DNA of 27,596 nt from Lawsonibacter hominis (GTDB lineage Bacteria; Bacillota; Clostridia; Oscillospirales; Oscillospiraceae). The notes below the pieces were generated by a model, which made no database searches, was not told the DNA's origin, and saw only the letters and a list, made by a program, of their open reading frames with translations. Every line of letters begins with the position of its first letter. Position 1 is the first letter of the stretch. A program made the position numbers and the translations under genes. This document shows positions 7,878 through 16,313 of the stretch, in pieces. The stretch spans positions 1 to 27,596 of the forward strand of contig NZ_JACOPP010000031.1 in assembly GCF_014287895.1 (NCBI RefSeq), given 5' to 3'.

Positions 7878-7919
7878 ATGATTACTGGTGTTGATGATGT
7901 AAGCCGAGAAAAGAAGTAA
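7878..7919 (+). pseudogene. Possible gene remnant (13 codons) in the gap before the SuFu gene
   Basis: The 84-base gap at 7848-7931 contains an open stretch reading MITGVDDVSREKK and ending in TAA. Its first 11 bases (ATGATTACTGG) are identical to the first 11 bases of the SuFu gene that follows. It may be the relic of a deleted gene or of a duplicated start region. It has no good ribosome binding site and is probably not translated. Confidence 0.25.
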
Positions 7920-7931
7920 GGTGTGTGATCA

Positions 7932-8588
7932 ATGATTACTGGAAAGTATTTGGAGAATCCAGCATTATATAGTCCCGATGAACTCGAACGATTGGACAAC
8001 CATATCGAAAAATATTTTGGAAAAGCCACAACAGTGGTTCATGAGTTTTTCAGCGAAGATATTCATGTTGATGTCTCCATCATTCCGCCCCATGAGGAAC
8101 ATAACTATTATACTTTGGTAACCACAGGCATGGGTGCGTTTTCGATGAAGATCCCAAGTGAATACCAAGAGGATGGCCTTCCCTCTCGGATAGAACTGAT
8201 GATGTGCCTTCCGCCTGAGTGGAACCCTGAAAGTAAGGAAAGCCAAGAAAATTGGCCAGTAGAGTTGCTTCGCTATTTAGCGAGGTTTCCAATCATAGAA
8301 AGCACTTGGCTGGGCTATGGGCATTCTATTCAAAACGGAACACCATACGCAGACAATACATTGCTGGCAGGGTGTGTTCTTTTAGGCGTACAGGATGCGC
8401 CGGAGGGTGCTGCCGTCTGTAAGCTCTCAGATGGAAGTTGGGTCGGTTTTTATCAGGTGATTCCTCTGACAGAGAATGAACTGGAATACAAGATTCAGCA
8501 TAGTACAGATGAAATGCTGGAATACATGGAAGATGTAGACCATGTTGTATATTTCCAAAGACCGGATACTAATTTTGAATCACATTAG
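7932..8588 (+). CDS. Suppressor of Fused (SuFu) domain immunity protein
   Basis: A 218-residue protein that is almost entirely one SuFu domain (residues 15-205). The bacterial SuFu pattern is clear: VVHEFFSEDIHVDVSIIPP, NYYTLVTTGMGAFSM, RIELMMCLPPEWN, WPVELLRYLARFPI, STWLGYGHSI, GVLLGVQD-like and FYQVIPLTENELEYKI. Comparative studies of polymorphic toxin systems list SuFu among the most widespread immunity superfamilies. The protein would act in the cytoplasm by binding an incoming toxin. A second SuFu domain with the same motifs lies in the 1477-residue protein downstream. The start codon has only a weak site (AAGGTG). Confidence 0.9.
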   Translation: MITGKYLENPALYSPDELERLDNHIEKYFGKATTVVHEFFSEDIHVDVSIIPPHEEHNYYTLVTTGMGAFSMKIPSEYQEDGLPSRIELMMCLPPEWNPESKESQENWPVELLRYLARFPIIESTWLGYGHSIQNGTPYADNTLLAGCVLLGVQDAPEGAAVCKLSDGSWVGFYQVIPLTENELEYKIQHSTDEMLEYMEDVDHVVYFQRPDTNFESH

Positions 8589-8609
8589 CAGAATAAGGAG
8601 AGAAGCAAA

Positions 8610-9365
8610 ATGGAACAGGCATACTGCACCGCAGTTTTCTGGCGCGGCGGAGAAAAGATTGATCTGAATGGACTAAAACCAGATGCGGTACGGTGTCTGT
8701 CTGTGACGGGAGAGCGGAAGGTGAATCTGTCCTTCCTGCGAGATTATCCCAATCTGGAGGAACTGACCCTAATGGAAAAATGTGAGGGTGTAGAAGTTCT
8801 CTCCGAGCTAAAGCAGCTTCATACACTGTCCCTATGGCTGTCGGCCCCTGTTTCCTGGGACAATGTTTCTCTCCCCGGCCTGCGTGTTCTCCACCTGCGT
8901 GGGGAAAAGAATGGCGACATCACCCCGCTTCTCTCCAGCATTACCAATCTCCATTTGGAGGAAATGCGGAAAACGGAAGATCTCACCCCTTTCCTGACTC
9001 CGGCGACCCGGCTTCAGAAACTCTATCTCCAGTCACTACCAGCTGTGCAGAAACTACCGGCTCTGGATGGGCTTCCTTCCCTTTATGCCCTGAAACTCTA
9101 TGAACTGCATAAACTCAGCGATTTGTCCGCCCTCTCTCACAGCCATTTGCGCTACTTTGCCGCCTCTCTGATCGGGGATAAACTCTCCGCCCAGGCGCTG
9201 GCAGATGCTGTGCTGGCAATTCCCGGTCTGGAGGCAGCCGCGCTCCAGCTGGTAGACCGCTCCGGGCGGCGCTATGGCAGTATCCAAAAAGCCTTTGCCG
9301 CCGCTGGGAAATCCGGATTGCTGCGGGAGGAAATTAGTGCTTTGACCACATGGCTGTCGCTGTAA
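8610..9365 (+). CDS. Leucine-rich-repeat protein, probable immunity protein
   Basis: A 251-residue soluble protein made of irregular leucine-rich repeats at about residues 25-190. Examples are VRCLSVTGERKVNLSFLRDY, PNLEELTLMEKCEGVEVLSE, LKQLHTLSLWLS, TRLQKLYLQSLPAVQKLPAL and PSLYALKLYELHKLSDLSAL. A helical C-terminal cap follows (AQALADAVLAIPGLEAAALQ). No export signal or surface anchor is present, so a cytoplasmic binding role is more likely than adhesion. Stand-alone LRR proteins of this kind occur among immunity genes. The start is ATG after AAGGAG. Confidence 0.75.
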   Translation: MEQAYCTAVFWRGGEKIDLNGLKPDAVRCLSVTGERKVNLSFLRDYPNLEELTLMEKCEGVEVLSELKQLHTLSLWLSAPVSWDNVSLPGLRVLHLRGEKNGDITPLLSSITNLHLEEMRKTEDLTPFLTPATRLQKLYLQSLPAVQKLPALDGLPSLYALKLYELHKLSDLSALSHSHLRYFAASLIGDKLSAQALADAVLAIPGLEAAALQLVDRSGRRYGSIQKAFAAAGKSGLLREEISALTTWLSL

Positions 9366-9389
9366 CCTGGGGATTGGGGCAAGAATGAT

Positions 9390-9845
9390 ATGGAACAGTT
9401 TTTTGAACATTCCGATTTGGGATTGGGAGCACTGACCTTTCAGAAAGGACCAGGGACCATCCACTGCTGGACTGGAAGAATCGCAGACACAGAGATCCTG
9501 TTTTCCATTATTTTGAACACATCTGAACTTCAGTCGGCAAACCTGGATTTTATCCGTTCTGTGCTTCAAAACTGGCGGGAGTATCTTTCAAAAGCGGAGC
9601 ATGAGATTCAGGCGCAGATTGGTAAAAGCCCTGAGAAGTTTGGATTGCAGCGCGCTCCATTCCCTGAAACGGAGATTCCCGCCGAGCAGCCGCAATTTCT
9701 GTTTTATGATGAGACAGAATGGGGCCTGCACTTTGAGATTTGTACCCTTCCTGTGGGGGAGCCATTTGGACTTATGGTTGAGTTTTCAGGGGATACGCCA
9801 ACGGATGTATATGGCTTGTCGGAAGCGGATGAAATAGAAGAATAA
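9390..9845 (+). CDS. Small hypothetical protein, probable immunity protein
   Basis: A 151-residue soluble protein of unnamed family. Beta-rich segments (GTIHCWTGRIADTEILFSIIL; PQFLFYDETEWGLHFEI; PFGLMVEFSGDTP) flank a helix (FIRSVLQNWREYLSKAEHEI). It ends in an acidic tail (LSEADEIEE). The general plan resembles DUF2262/DUF6985-like immunity folds, but I cannot assign it. The ribosome binding site is weak (GGGGCAAG). Confidence 0.7.
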   Translation: MEQFFEHSDLGLGALTFQKGPGTIHCWTGRIADTEILFSIILNTSELQSANLDFIRSVLQNWREYLSKAEHEIQAQIGKSPEKFGLQRAPFPETEIPAEQPQFLFYDETEWGLHFEICTLPVGEPFGLMVEFSGDTPTDVYGLSEADEIEE

Positions 9846-9866
9846 ACGGAATAAGGGGGGCAGTTG

Positions 9867-12299
9867 GTGTTGAACTTTGCAGAACAAATCGCAGACGCAT
9901 TGGACATTTTGAAATTTGACGGAGCCGTACAGGACACTCTGGCGGAACTTCGAGGGAAATGGGGCGCACAGGTCCCGGCGCTGCTGGATGAACGCTTTGA
10001 TGCCGTTGGCGTTCAATATATGAAACTATCCCATGAAAAAGGGGCGGCGGCGTTGGGGCAGGAGCTGTCTGCCTTCGGCTGGGCACTGTATAACCTGGAC
10101 GATGAGGACGAGTATCTGTTTGCCTTGATCCCAGAGGAAGAACGCAGCGAATGGGAACGCTACTGCAAAAAGCAGGGGCAATATTGTCACCTGATGAAAC
10201 AGCAAGGACGAAAATGGGGCGACCATGCCAAGGAGCAGGACCCTGGAAAGCTAATGCCCTGCGAGGAATACATACTTCAGGATGAGTACGATTATTTCTT
10301 CAACTCCCTGGCGGGTGATTTTGCGGCGGGCGAATGGAAAAACCAGGATGCAGAAGAATGGAAAAACGGCTGTGTGGCCGATCTGCGCCAGCGTCCGCCC
10401 CAGGTGACCCGCGCCCACAGCTTGCCGCACCTTGGGTGCCTCACTTATTCCGCAGAAAATGGACTCTATGCCGCGTCCAGGGCCGCTGGCAGCGGGACTA
10501 TTGGCCGAGCATTATTGAGCAAGAATCCAGCCACGCTTAACTGGGCCGAACCGTCCCCCATTGGATATGACGGTCCACCCCAGACCCTGTGCTGGGCTGA
10601 CCATTCCCTCTGGGTGGGTGATCCCACCAACGCTACACGGATTGAACTGACAGACCGGGGCACCTGTCAGGATGTGAAAAACTGGACTCTGCCGGAAGAT
10701 GGATGGAGCACCAAATACCATTGCGGCATTACGACAGACGGTCTGGGCCGGGTCTACTTTTCCAACGAGTGGTACAAGGGGCAGATTTACCGCTGGGAAA
10801 ACGGCAAGGTAACAAAACACACCTTCTCACTGGATGGATGCGACCATCTCTCCGAGGCCGTTCCCGTTCCCGGCACAGGCCGCATTACCATGATCCACGC
10901 AGTCAGTGGCAAGGGGCGGATGGAAGAATGCCTGCTGGAACTGGATATGGACACCGGGCGGTGCCGAATTGCCCCCCTGCCTGGAATGGGCGAGGGGCTG
11001 AAACTTCGCTGGTTTACCGGGGACTGGCTGCTGGTGCAGGGAAACGGCGAGATCCTCTCCGATGACTTTGCCCAGCTCATCAATAGGAACACCCGTGAAG
11101 TGCTGCGTATCCGTCCGGGAATGTTCGGCGGGGAGAACATGCAGCACATTGGAATACTCACCGATGGCACGGTGGTCATCGTCACCCGGCGGGATAGGGT
11201 TGGGCCGGTATTTCGTTATCCCATCGACTTCTGGGGCTTCCTGCGGACGGCAAACAAGCCCAAAAAGCTGGAATGGCGAGAGTACAAAGAAGTGTACCCG
11301 AATTTGCCCATCTTCCTACCGCCCAAGGCCACAGAGCAAAAAATCATTCTCAAAAAAGACAGCCTGACCATCCTGGGGGCGGTATTTACGCCGCCGTTTA
11401 CCCTGTCGCAGCTGGCGGAAAAATTGGGGCCTGCCCGCATTGTCCTGCAAAATGGAACACGGAAAAGCCCCATTACAGGCCGAGAGAGTCCCTATACCCA
11501 GGCACTTGCTTTGTGGGACGAGCTTGGACTCCAGGGCTGGTTAGATGAAGATGAGCAGACCATCAAAACCCTTGGTGTCCGGGTAGCGGCACAGGGAGAG
11601 TATGCGGTTCGGCAGACATTTGACGGAACGGTTTGGATCGGGTCCAAGGACTACCGGGAGGCCAGTTGGAAGGATTTCGCCGGATTTGCCCATACCCTCA
11701 AATTAGGCGGCTTTACCGTTTATACCCGCTTGCCGGGTCCTGTTTCAGAGGAGCAGTCAGCGCAGAAAGCAAAGCTGGAGGCCCTCTCCGCCATGGTGCA
11801 GATCAGCTGGAAAGAGCCAGAGCAAAAGGCAGCGAAAGCGCAGAAATACAAGTTATCCAAGCCGACTGAACCAGTGCTCACCTTTACCAGCTTCAACTTC
11901 AAGCTGGCGGTCATGGAAGTCCTGATGTACGAGAAAGGCTTACTGGCTCCTAAACTGGATGCCCATGAGTTTGCCAGAGAGTATAGCCGACGCAAGATCG
12001 ACATTGACGCGGAAGGGTATGAACCCATCCCAGAGATTCGGAAGTGGCTGGAGAAATACCCTGTCCCGGAGCGGTTGGCCCCGGAGGTCACAGAAATCGA
12101 GATGGATGGCGGCAGCGAGATTTATACCCAGCTCTGTCCGTTCTGGGATGGCGAGGATGGAGCCTTTGATCTTAATACCATTACGGAGGCGGAACTGCGC
12201 CAGTTCCCCAATCTCAAACATATTACCCTCATGTCCTCCAAGCCGGAACAGGTGCTGCCCGTTCTGGAACGGTGCGGTATCAAGGTAGACTTGCTGTGA
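9867..12299 (+). CDS. Large fusion protein: beta-propeller-like centre with C-terminal DUF6892-like immunity domain
   Basis: About 810 residues with several parts. Residues 1-165 are a mixed alpha/beta unit (ALYNLDDEDEYLFALIPEEE; YCHLMKQQGRKWGDHAKE; MPCEEYIL). Residues 175-470 carry repeating short strands with W/G-rich turns typical of a beta-propeller (QTLCWADHSLWVGDP, CGITTDGLGRVYFSNEWYKG, HIGILTDGTVVIVTRRD). Residues 490-575 recall DUF7738 (LTILGAVFTPPFTLSQLAEKLG, then LALWDELGLQG). Residues 675-810 match my recollection of DUF6892 (FNFKLAVMEVLMYEKG; DIDAEGYEPIPEIRKWL; DGEDGAFDLNTITEAELRQF; PNLKHITLMS). It is probably a polyimmunity fusion. Start: GTG at 9867, six bases after AAGGGGGG, fits better than TTG at 9864. 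Confidence 0.75.
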   Translation: MLNFAEQIADALDILKFDGAVQDTLAELRGKWGAQVPALLDERFDAVGVQYMKLSHEKGAAALGQELSAFGWALYNLDDEDEYLFALIPEEERSEWERYCKKQGQYCHLMKQQGRKWGDHAKEQDPGKLMPCEEYILQDEYDYFFNSLAGDFAAGEWKNQDAEEWKNGCVADLRQRPPQVTRAHSLPHLGCLTYSAENGLYAASRAAGSGTIGRALLSKNPATLNWAEPSPIGYDGPPQTLCWADHSLWVGDPTNATRIELTDRGTCQDVKNWTLPEDGWSTKYHCGITTDGLGRVYFSNEWYKGQIYRWENGKVTKHTFSLDGCDHLSEAVPVPGTGRITMIHAVSGKGRMEECLLELDMDTGRCRIAPLPGMGEGLKLRWFTGDWLLVQGNGEILSDDFAQLINRNTREVLRIRPGMFGGENMQHIGILTDGTVVIVTRRDRVGPVFRYPIDFWGFLRTANKPKKLEWREYKEVYPNLPIFLPPKATEQKIILKKDSLTILGAVFTPPFTLSQLAEKLGPARIVLQNGTRKSPITGRESPYTQALALWDELGLQGWLDEDEQTIKTLGVRVAAQGEYAVRQTFDGTVWIGSKDYREASWKDFAGFAHTLKLGGFTVYTRLPGPVSEEQSAQKAKLEALSAMVQISWKEPEQKAAKAQKYKLSKPTEPVLTFTSFNFKLAVMEVLMYEKGLLAPKLDAHEFAREYSRRKIDIDAEGYEPIPEIRKWLEKYPVPERLAPEVTEIEMDGGSEIYTQLCPFWDGEDGAFDLNTITEAELRQFPNLKHITLMSSKPEQVLPVLERCGIKVDLL

Positions 12300-12308
12300 G
12301 GTGAAAGC

Positions 12309-13334
12309 ATGAAAGCGAAACTAAAAGTGATAAAGAACTGGGAGTTCGAGGAATTTGAACTGACGGGAACTTCCTTCAAATACAGCCCGACTGGATGCAA
12401 AGGTATGGTAGCCCGCAGCGAGGATGAAATTGTGTTTTGGACCTATCATCTCGTGCAAAAGTGCAGCGGCGTTTTGTGGGTCAAAGGCGAAGTTTCCAGG
12501 TGGATTCCCAGCCCGGAGCCGAAAGAGCAGCAAGATGTTTGGGAAGATCCTGTCTTGCTCTCATGCGACAGAGGAATACTGTTGGTTTGCCCGGCCAGTA
12601 AATCCCTTTGGTGGATGCCGCAGATGGATGGAGAGTGGATTCCGATCCCCATGGATAACTGGTGTGCCCAGGGTATTCCCAAGCCGGTGGCAGTCACCGG
12701 AAGCCAGGGCGTTTTCCCTATTGTGTGCCGAGTGGACAACTCCGCTGATGCGACCAACAGTTTTACCAGCCTGACGGTAGACTTTGAAACCATGACTGCA
12801 CACTGGGCAGAAAGCGGCTCTTGCGTATACAGCAAAGCAGGAACCCGACAGACCCATTTGGCGGCGGTAGAGCGAGCTGGCGGCAATTTTGCCCAGGCAG
12901 ACTTTCACTACAACTATCCTATGATTGGCTCCATACTGGAACAGAACGGACAGTTTTATGCCTTTTTGGAAAGCAGCACCATCAATCCGGCGGGTCTTTC
13001 TCTCATGGGCTACTATTGGTATCTGGAACTGGAGGAAAACGGACTATTCAAAAAGAAACTGTGGGGCAAAGATAATTTAAGCCGCCTGCCCGGAAAACAC
13101 GGGATGCGCGGAAAATTCTCCGGTGACAGGACTTGCCTGATCCTATCTCCCATTTTTAAGAATGATGACTGGAAGGGTAAACAAAAGGTGCTGCGCCTTT
13201 CGGATTTGGTGCTGATCGACCTTGCCATGCCCCGTGGATACGCTTCCTTCCATGTGCTGGATGTATGGGGAAATCGGGCATTTCTCAGCGATGAGAAAGA
13301 CAAGCTGGTTCTTTGTGAAATGACCTTGGAGTAG
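12309..13334 (+). CDS. Hypothetical beta-propeller-like protein
   Basis: A 341-residue soluble protein with a run of short beta-strand segments that start or end in W/Y and G, compatible with a propeller: DEIVFWTYHLV, GVLWVKGEVSRWI, KSLWWMPQMDGEW, TSLTVDFETMTAHWAE, NGQFYAFLESS and GNRAFLSDEKDKLVLCEM. It lies nine bases after the propeller-containing fusion protein, has a GAGGTGA site, and may act with it. No catalytic residues or signal peptide are recognisable. Placing it with immunity proteins is by context only. Confidence 0.7.
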   Translation: MKAKLKVIKNWEFEEFELTGTSFKYSPTGCKGMVARSEDEIVFWTYHLVQKCSGVLWVKGEVSRWIPSPEPKEQQDVWEDPVLLSCDRGILLVCPASKSLWWMPQMDGEWIPIPMDNWCAQGIPKPVAVTGSQGVFPIVCRVDNSADATNSFTSLTVDFETMTAHWAESGSCVYSKAGTRQTHLAAVERAGGNFAQADFHYNYPMIGSILEQNGQFYAFLESSTINPAGLSLMGYYWYLELEENGLFKKKLWGKDNLSRLPGKHGMRGKFSGDRTCLILSPIFKNDDWKGKQKVLRLSDLVLIDLAMPRGYASFHVLDVWGNRAFLSDEKDKLVLCEMTLE

Positions 13335-13349
13335 TTATGAGGGCTGAGT

Positions 13350-13973
13350 ATGCTTTTCAAGAAAAAGATTGTATTTACGGAAGGAATGAATGAAACCCTT
13401 TGTTCTTTCGATGAAATACCCTGGTTTTCCTGTTGTGGAGTTCCGTATGATAAACCATCGTATTACCCATATCTTCAGGAAAAGGACCCAAAACGAGCAG
13501 AAAAACTACTGCTGCATACAAAGAACTACTCAGGAACCGTCTGCCTTACGAATTTGTTCAAAGAAGGCATTTGTCGTGCAGATACCTTTATTCTGCAAAC
13601 GGCTGGGTGGAAGTTTTACCAGAATGAATTCATGCCATGTGTGGAGGCCAGTTGGCGCACTTATGAAAAAAGAGCATTGAAGGCAAATGGCCTCGATCTA
13701 AACTCGGTGGAAAAAAGATTCCTTCGTGATTATGGCTTTCCTGACAGTATAGATCTTCAGTTGTGCCGAATGGTGCAATATTTGCTGGTTGAACAATACT
13801 TCCTTGAAAGGTTTCCTCAGTTCCCTCTATTTTTCAGCCGGATCATTGATATTTACAAGGATGGTCATATCGTGCTTGGCTGGAGTGGAAGATTTGCATC
13901 GCATGAAACGAATCTGGAAAATGAAAACGGAGTTCCAATCTTACCAACAGACGGAAGTTTGATTATATGGTAG
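13350..13973 (+). CDS. Hypothetical protein, probable immunity protein
   Basis: A 207-residue protein of unrecognised family, visibly more AT-rich than both neighbours. Features are an N-terminal aromatic stretch (EIPWFSCCGVPYDKPSYYPY), a helix pair (SWRTYEKRALKANGLDLNSV) and a C-terminal strand unit (RIIDIYKDGHIVLGWSG). The last of these recalls the end of several bacterial immunity and SMI1-like proteins, but not decisively. Its stop overlaps the earliest possible start of the NADAR frame. The different composition suggests separate acquisition. Confidence 0.65.
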   Translation: MLFKKKIVFTEGMNETLCSFDEIPWFSCCGVPYDKPSYYPYLQEKDPKRAEKLLLHTKNYSGTVCLTNLFKEGICRADTFILQTAGWKFYQNEFMPCVEASWRTYEKRALKANGLDLNSVEKRFLRDYGFPDSIDLQLCRMVQYLLVEQYFLERFPQFPLFFSRIIDIYKDGHIVLGWSGRFASHETNLENENGVPILPTDGSLIIW

Positions 13974-14014
13974 GAAAACAAGAACTTAATTGCTGTGAGA
14001 CGAGGGAAAATGAT

Positions 14015-14875
14015 ATGGCATTACAGGAAAAGAAAATAATGCCTCCCCCTTGGCTGGCCCACCGGGAGATCGAGAGATACTCTATTGGCTGGCGCATGGG
14101 CTATGGGGAGGATTACATATACCGATTTGGCGATTGGCTGGACACCCTCTCCCCGGATGAGCAGACAGAATACCGCACCCTCTTTCCCGAGCCGGTAACC
14201 TGGAAGGGCTGGTGGGATGACGAAGATAGCAGCGAAGTGCTGGAACATGGGGACTTCTGGGTGAATGCGTGGCAGCCGGAAGGAAGCCCTAAGTACACTC
14301 GCCAGTGGCTCCAGCAGGAATTTCCCATGGGGAGAAAGCGGGAACTGTGTCTGTTCTGGGGCCATCAGCCTGCCGAGGACGGCCAGCTGACAAAAAGCTG
14401 TCTCAGCCAGTGGTGGATGGAGGATTTCTGGTCCGTTGCCAATACCTATCTTTGTATGGAGCAGTATATGATGGCAGGCAAGGCGGAACTGTTCAGCGAT
14501 CAGGAGATTCGGGAGCAAATTTTGAAATGCAGCGACCCGAAACAGATCAAGGCCCTGGGCCGCAAGGTGCGGAGGTTTGACCAGAAGGTATGGGACAAGT
14601 TCAAATACGCCATTGTATTGAATGGCAACTGGTGCAAATTCAGCCAGAACCGCAACCTGCGGGAATTTCTCCTCTCCACCGGAGATAGTGTGCTGGCGGA
14701 GGCCAGTCCCTACGATAACATCTGGGGCATTCGGCTTTCAGCCAACTCCCTGGAGGCGCAGGACCCGATGAAGTGGCGGGGGCAAAACCTGCTGGGTTTT
14801 GCTCTAATGGAGGTACGGGACGAACTGCGCCGGGTCACGCAGAATGAAATGTTGTGCGACTGGAACGCAGTCTGA
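14015..14875 (+). CDS. NADAR-family ADP-ribose hydrolase with N-terminal extension
   Basis: A 286-residue protein. Residues 110-270 are a clear NADAR (YbiA/COG3236) domain: LFWGHQP, TKSCLSQWW, YLCMEQYMMAGKAELF, IKALGRKVRRFDQKVW, NWCKFSQNRNLREFLLSTGD, LAEASPYDNIWGI and GQNLLGFALMEVRDELR. The Glu of the MEQYMMAGKA motif, conserved and thought to be catalytic in the family, is present. NADAR enzymes handle NAD/ADP-ribose. Some remove ADP-ribose from guanine bases in DNA, reversing DarT1-type toxins. The first 105 residues are an extra domain (SIGWRMGYGEDYIYRFGDWL; EPVTWKGWWDDED). Here it plausibly detoxifies an ADP-ribosylating effector. Start chosen at ATG 14015 with GAGGG eight bases before; the upstream in-frame ATG at 13967 has no such site. 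Confidence 0.9.
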   Translation: MALQEKKIMPPPWLAHREIERYSIGWRMGYGEDYIYRFGDWLDTLSPDEQTEYRTLFPEPVTWKGWWDDEDSSEVLEHGDFWVNAWQPEGSPKYTRQWLQQEFPMGRKRELCLFWGHQPAEDGQLTKSCLSQWWMEDFWSVANTYLCMEQYMMAGKAELFSDQEIREQILKCSDPKQIKALGRKVRRFDQKVWDKFKYAIVLNGNWCKFSQNRNLREFLLSTGDSVLAEASPYDNIWGIRLSANSLEAQDPMKWRGQNLLGFALMEVRDELRRVTQNEMLCDWNAV

Positions 14876-14884
14876 GGTAAAATG

Positions 14885-15262
14885 ATGGAATTATTTGCAA
14901 AAAGAATGACTTGGGAGCTGGACAATGAGGAAGGGCTGTCCTGCTTGTTCTTTGAACTGGAGGATGGTTACTTTACACTCTCCCGCAAGACCGGCGCGGA
15001 AGCACTCCGCTTGGAAATGAATGATCCAGCCAATGGTCAGTTGATTGACCCGGACTGTTTTGAATATGCCCTTGATAATACCAGGTTTCGTCTAAATATC
15101 GTGCGGAACAACCGAAAGGTTCTGCGGTATCTGGAAGAACACCACATCAACACGGAGTTGTATGGAGAAATCGTCCTTCACTACACTCCTCTCAGCAAGC
15201 CACAGCTTGAATCATTATCTGCCGTAACTCTCAGGCTGTTTTTCGGTGAACTACTTTTTTAG
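14885..15262 (+). CDS. Small hypothetical protein, probable immunity protein
   Basis: A protein of about 125 residues, family unknown. N-terminal half: LDNEEGLSCLFFELEDGYFTL and KTGAEALRLEMND. C-terminal half: NRKVLRYLEEHHINTELYGE, then a hydrophobic end (AVTLRLFFGELLF). Two adjacent ATGs exist; the second (14885) is seven bases from GAGG and is preferred over 14882. It lies a few bases after the NADAR stop, so the two are probably translated from one message. Confidence 0.65.
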   Translation: MELFAKRMTWELDNEEGLSCLFFELEDGYFTLSRKTGAEALRLEMNDPANGQLIDPDCFEYALDNTRFRLNIVRNNRKVLRYLEEHHINTELYGEIVLHYTPLSKPQLESLSAVTLRLFFGELLF

Positions 15263-15308
15263 GCGGAAACAGAAGTGTCGTTGGCAGAAATCACGCGAGG
15301 GGATAACT

Positions 15309-16010
15309 ATGGTTAAAATTCATCGTATTTGGTTCAATACGGAGAGAATGGACAGAGAGGATCACTACAAAATCACATTATTCAGTCGCCCTCGTGTATC
15401 TATTCATGTGGACGAGTACATTTGGAGTTTCATCGAAGAAAACATTGTGAAGCCACACAAGCTTATGCGTAGTGAGAAGCATGGGTATCTGTTGGACATT
15501 TCGTTTGACCAGTTTGACCCGGCAAAACACCGATATTTTCCGCTTTCCTCATACAACGGCTTGCTTCGGGAAGGGGTCGAGATGGACAGCGCCAACAGAA
15601 GCTATTTCCGCGAGGACTTTGCAGGCGGCAAAGATCGGACTACCTGGTTCTCTCCCAATAAAATATGGACAAACTGCGGCGACAAGGTTCTGAATGTGGA
15701 CATCAAAGCTGCCAATGTGAGCGAGAATATTACCCCCAGAGAATACGCAGATTTGCTTTTCGATGGAATTGGAGCGGCCTTGGTGTTCAATTTCAAAAGG
15801 CTCAAGCGCGAGGAGTTTGATGGGCTGAAGCCCAAGATTGATTGGAGCATTGTAGAAAGCTTCCCCTTTCCCGCACCCTTTGAGGAACAGCGGTACATTG
15901 GGGATGAAGGCGAAATTCATGTGTATTCTTGGGATGGCCGAAAGGAAACGACCCTTGTTGGTCCCTATTCCGTGCGGAAGTTGTACCTGGAGCATTTCGG
16001 AGAATCGTGA
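15309..16010 (+). CDS. Hypothetical protein, probable immunity protein
   Basis: A 233-residue soluble protein of unrecognised family. It has a beta-rich N-terminus (VKIHRIWFNTERMDREDHYK; ITLFSRPRVSIHVDEYIW), a central region with SYFREDFAGGKDRTTWFSP, and a helix-strand end (NITPREYADLLFDGIGAALV; EIHVYSWDGRKETTLVGPYS). The start is ATG 15309 after GAGGGG; the open frame extends left, but those codons overlap the previous gene. The stop TGA lies within the ribosome binding site of the next gene. Confidence 0.7.
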   Translation: MVKIHRIWFNTERMDREDHYKITLFSRPRVSIHVDEYIWSFIEENIVKPHKLMRSEKHGYLLDISFDQFDPAKHRYFPLSSYNGLLREGVEMDSANRSYFREDFAGGKDRTTWFSPNKIWTNCGDKVLNVDIKAANVSENITPREYADLLFDGIGAALVFNFKRLKREEFDGLKPKIDWSIVESFPFPAPFEEQRYIGDEGEIHVYSWDGRKETTLVGPYSVRKLYLEHFGES

Positions 16011-16024
16011 GGAGGAATTTTGCC

Positions 16025-16300
16025 GTGCAAGTCTGGTCAAAGATGGATTTTGGCACTGGAGAGATTATCTTTTTGGATATCACGCAAAAAGAAGATATGC
16101 TGCAAGTAGAATATCCGAACTGCTTTCTGCTGGATATGGGCTGGTATCAGGACAGATACATCATTTCTATCATTCAAAATTTTGATTGGACGCATCCAGT
16201 CCAGCAGTATGAAACAGCAGAAAGGAATCAGCTTCCCAAGCTGTTGACGGAGGCGGTTCGCCTTGTGGAAAAGGAATCACAGTCTGCCGGAGCAAATTGA
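16025..16300 (+). CDS. Small hypothetical protein with GTG start
   Basis: A protein of about 91 residues that starts at GTG, nine bases after a strong GGAGG, and reads VQVWSKMDFGTGEIIFLDIT and onward. Compact segments are FLDITQKEDMLQVEYPN, LDMGWYQDRYIISIIQNFDW and LPKLLTEAVRLVEKES. The pattern suggests a small alpha/beta immunity fold; I cannot name it. A longer upstream open frame exists, but it overlaps the preceding gene in another frame and is poor in protein-like content. Confidence 0.65.
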   Translation: MQVWSKMDFGTGEIIFLDITQKEDMLQVEYPNCFLLDMGWYQDRYIISIIQNFDWTHPVQQYETAERNQLPKLLTEAVRLVEKESQSAGAN

Positions 16301-16313
16301 AAGAGGTCTTGTT

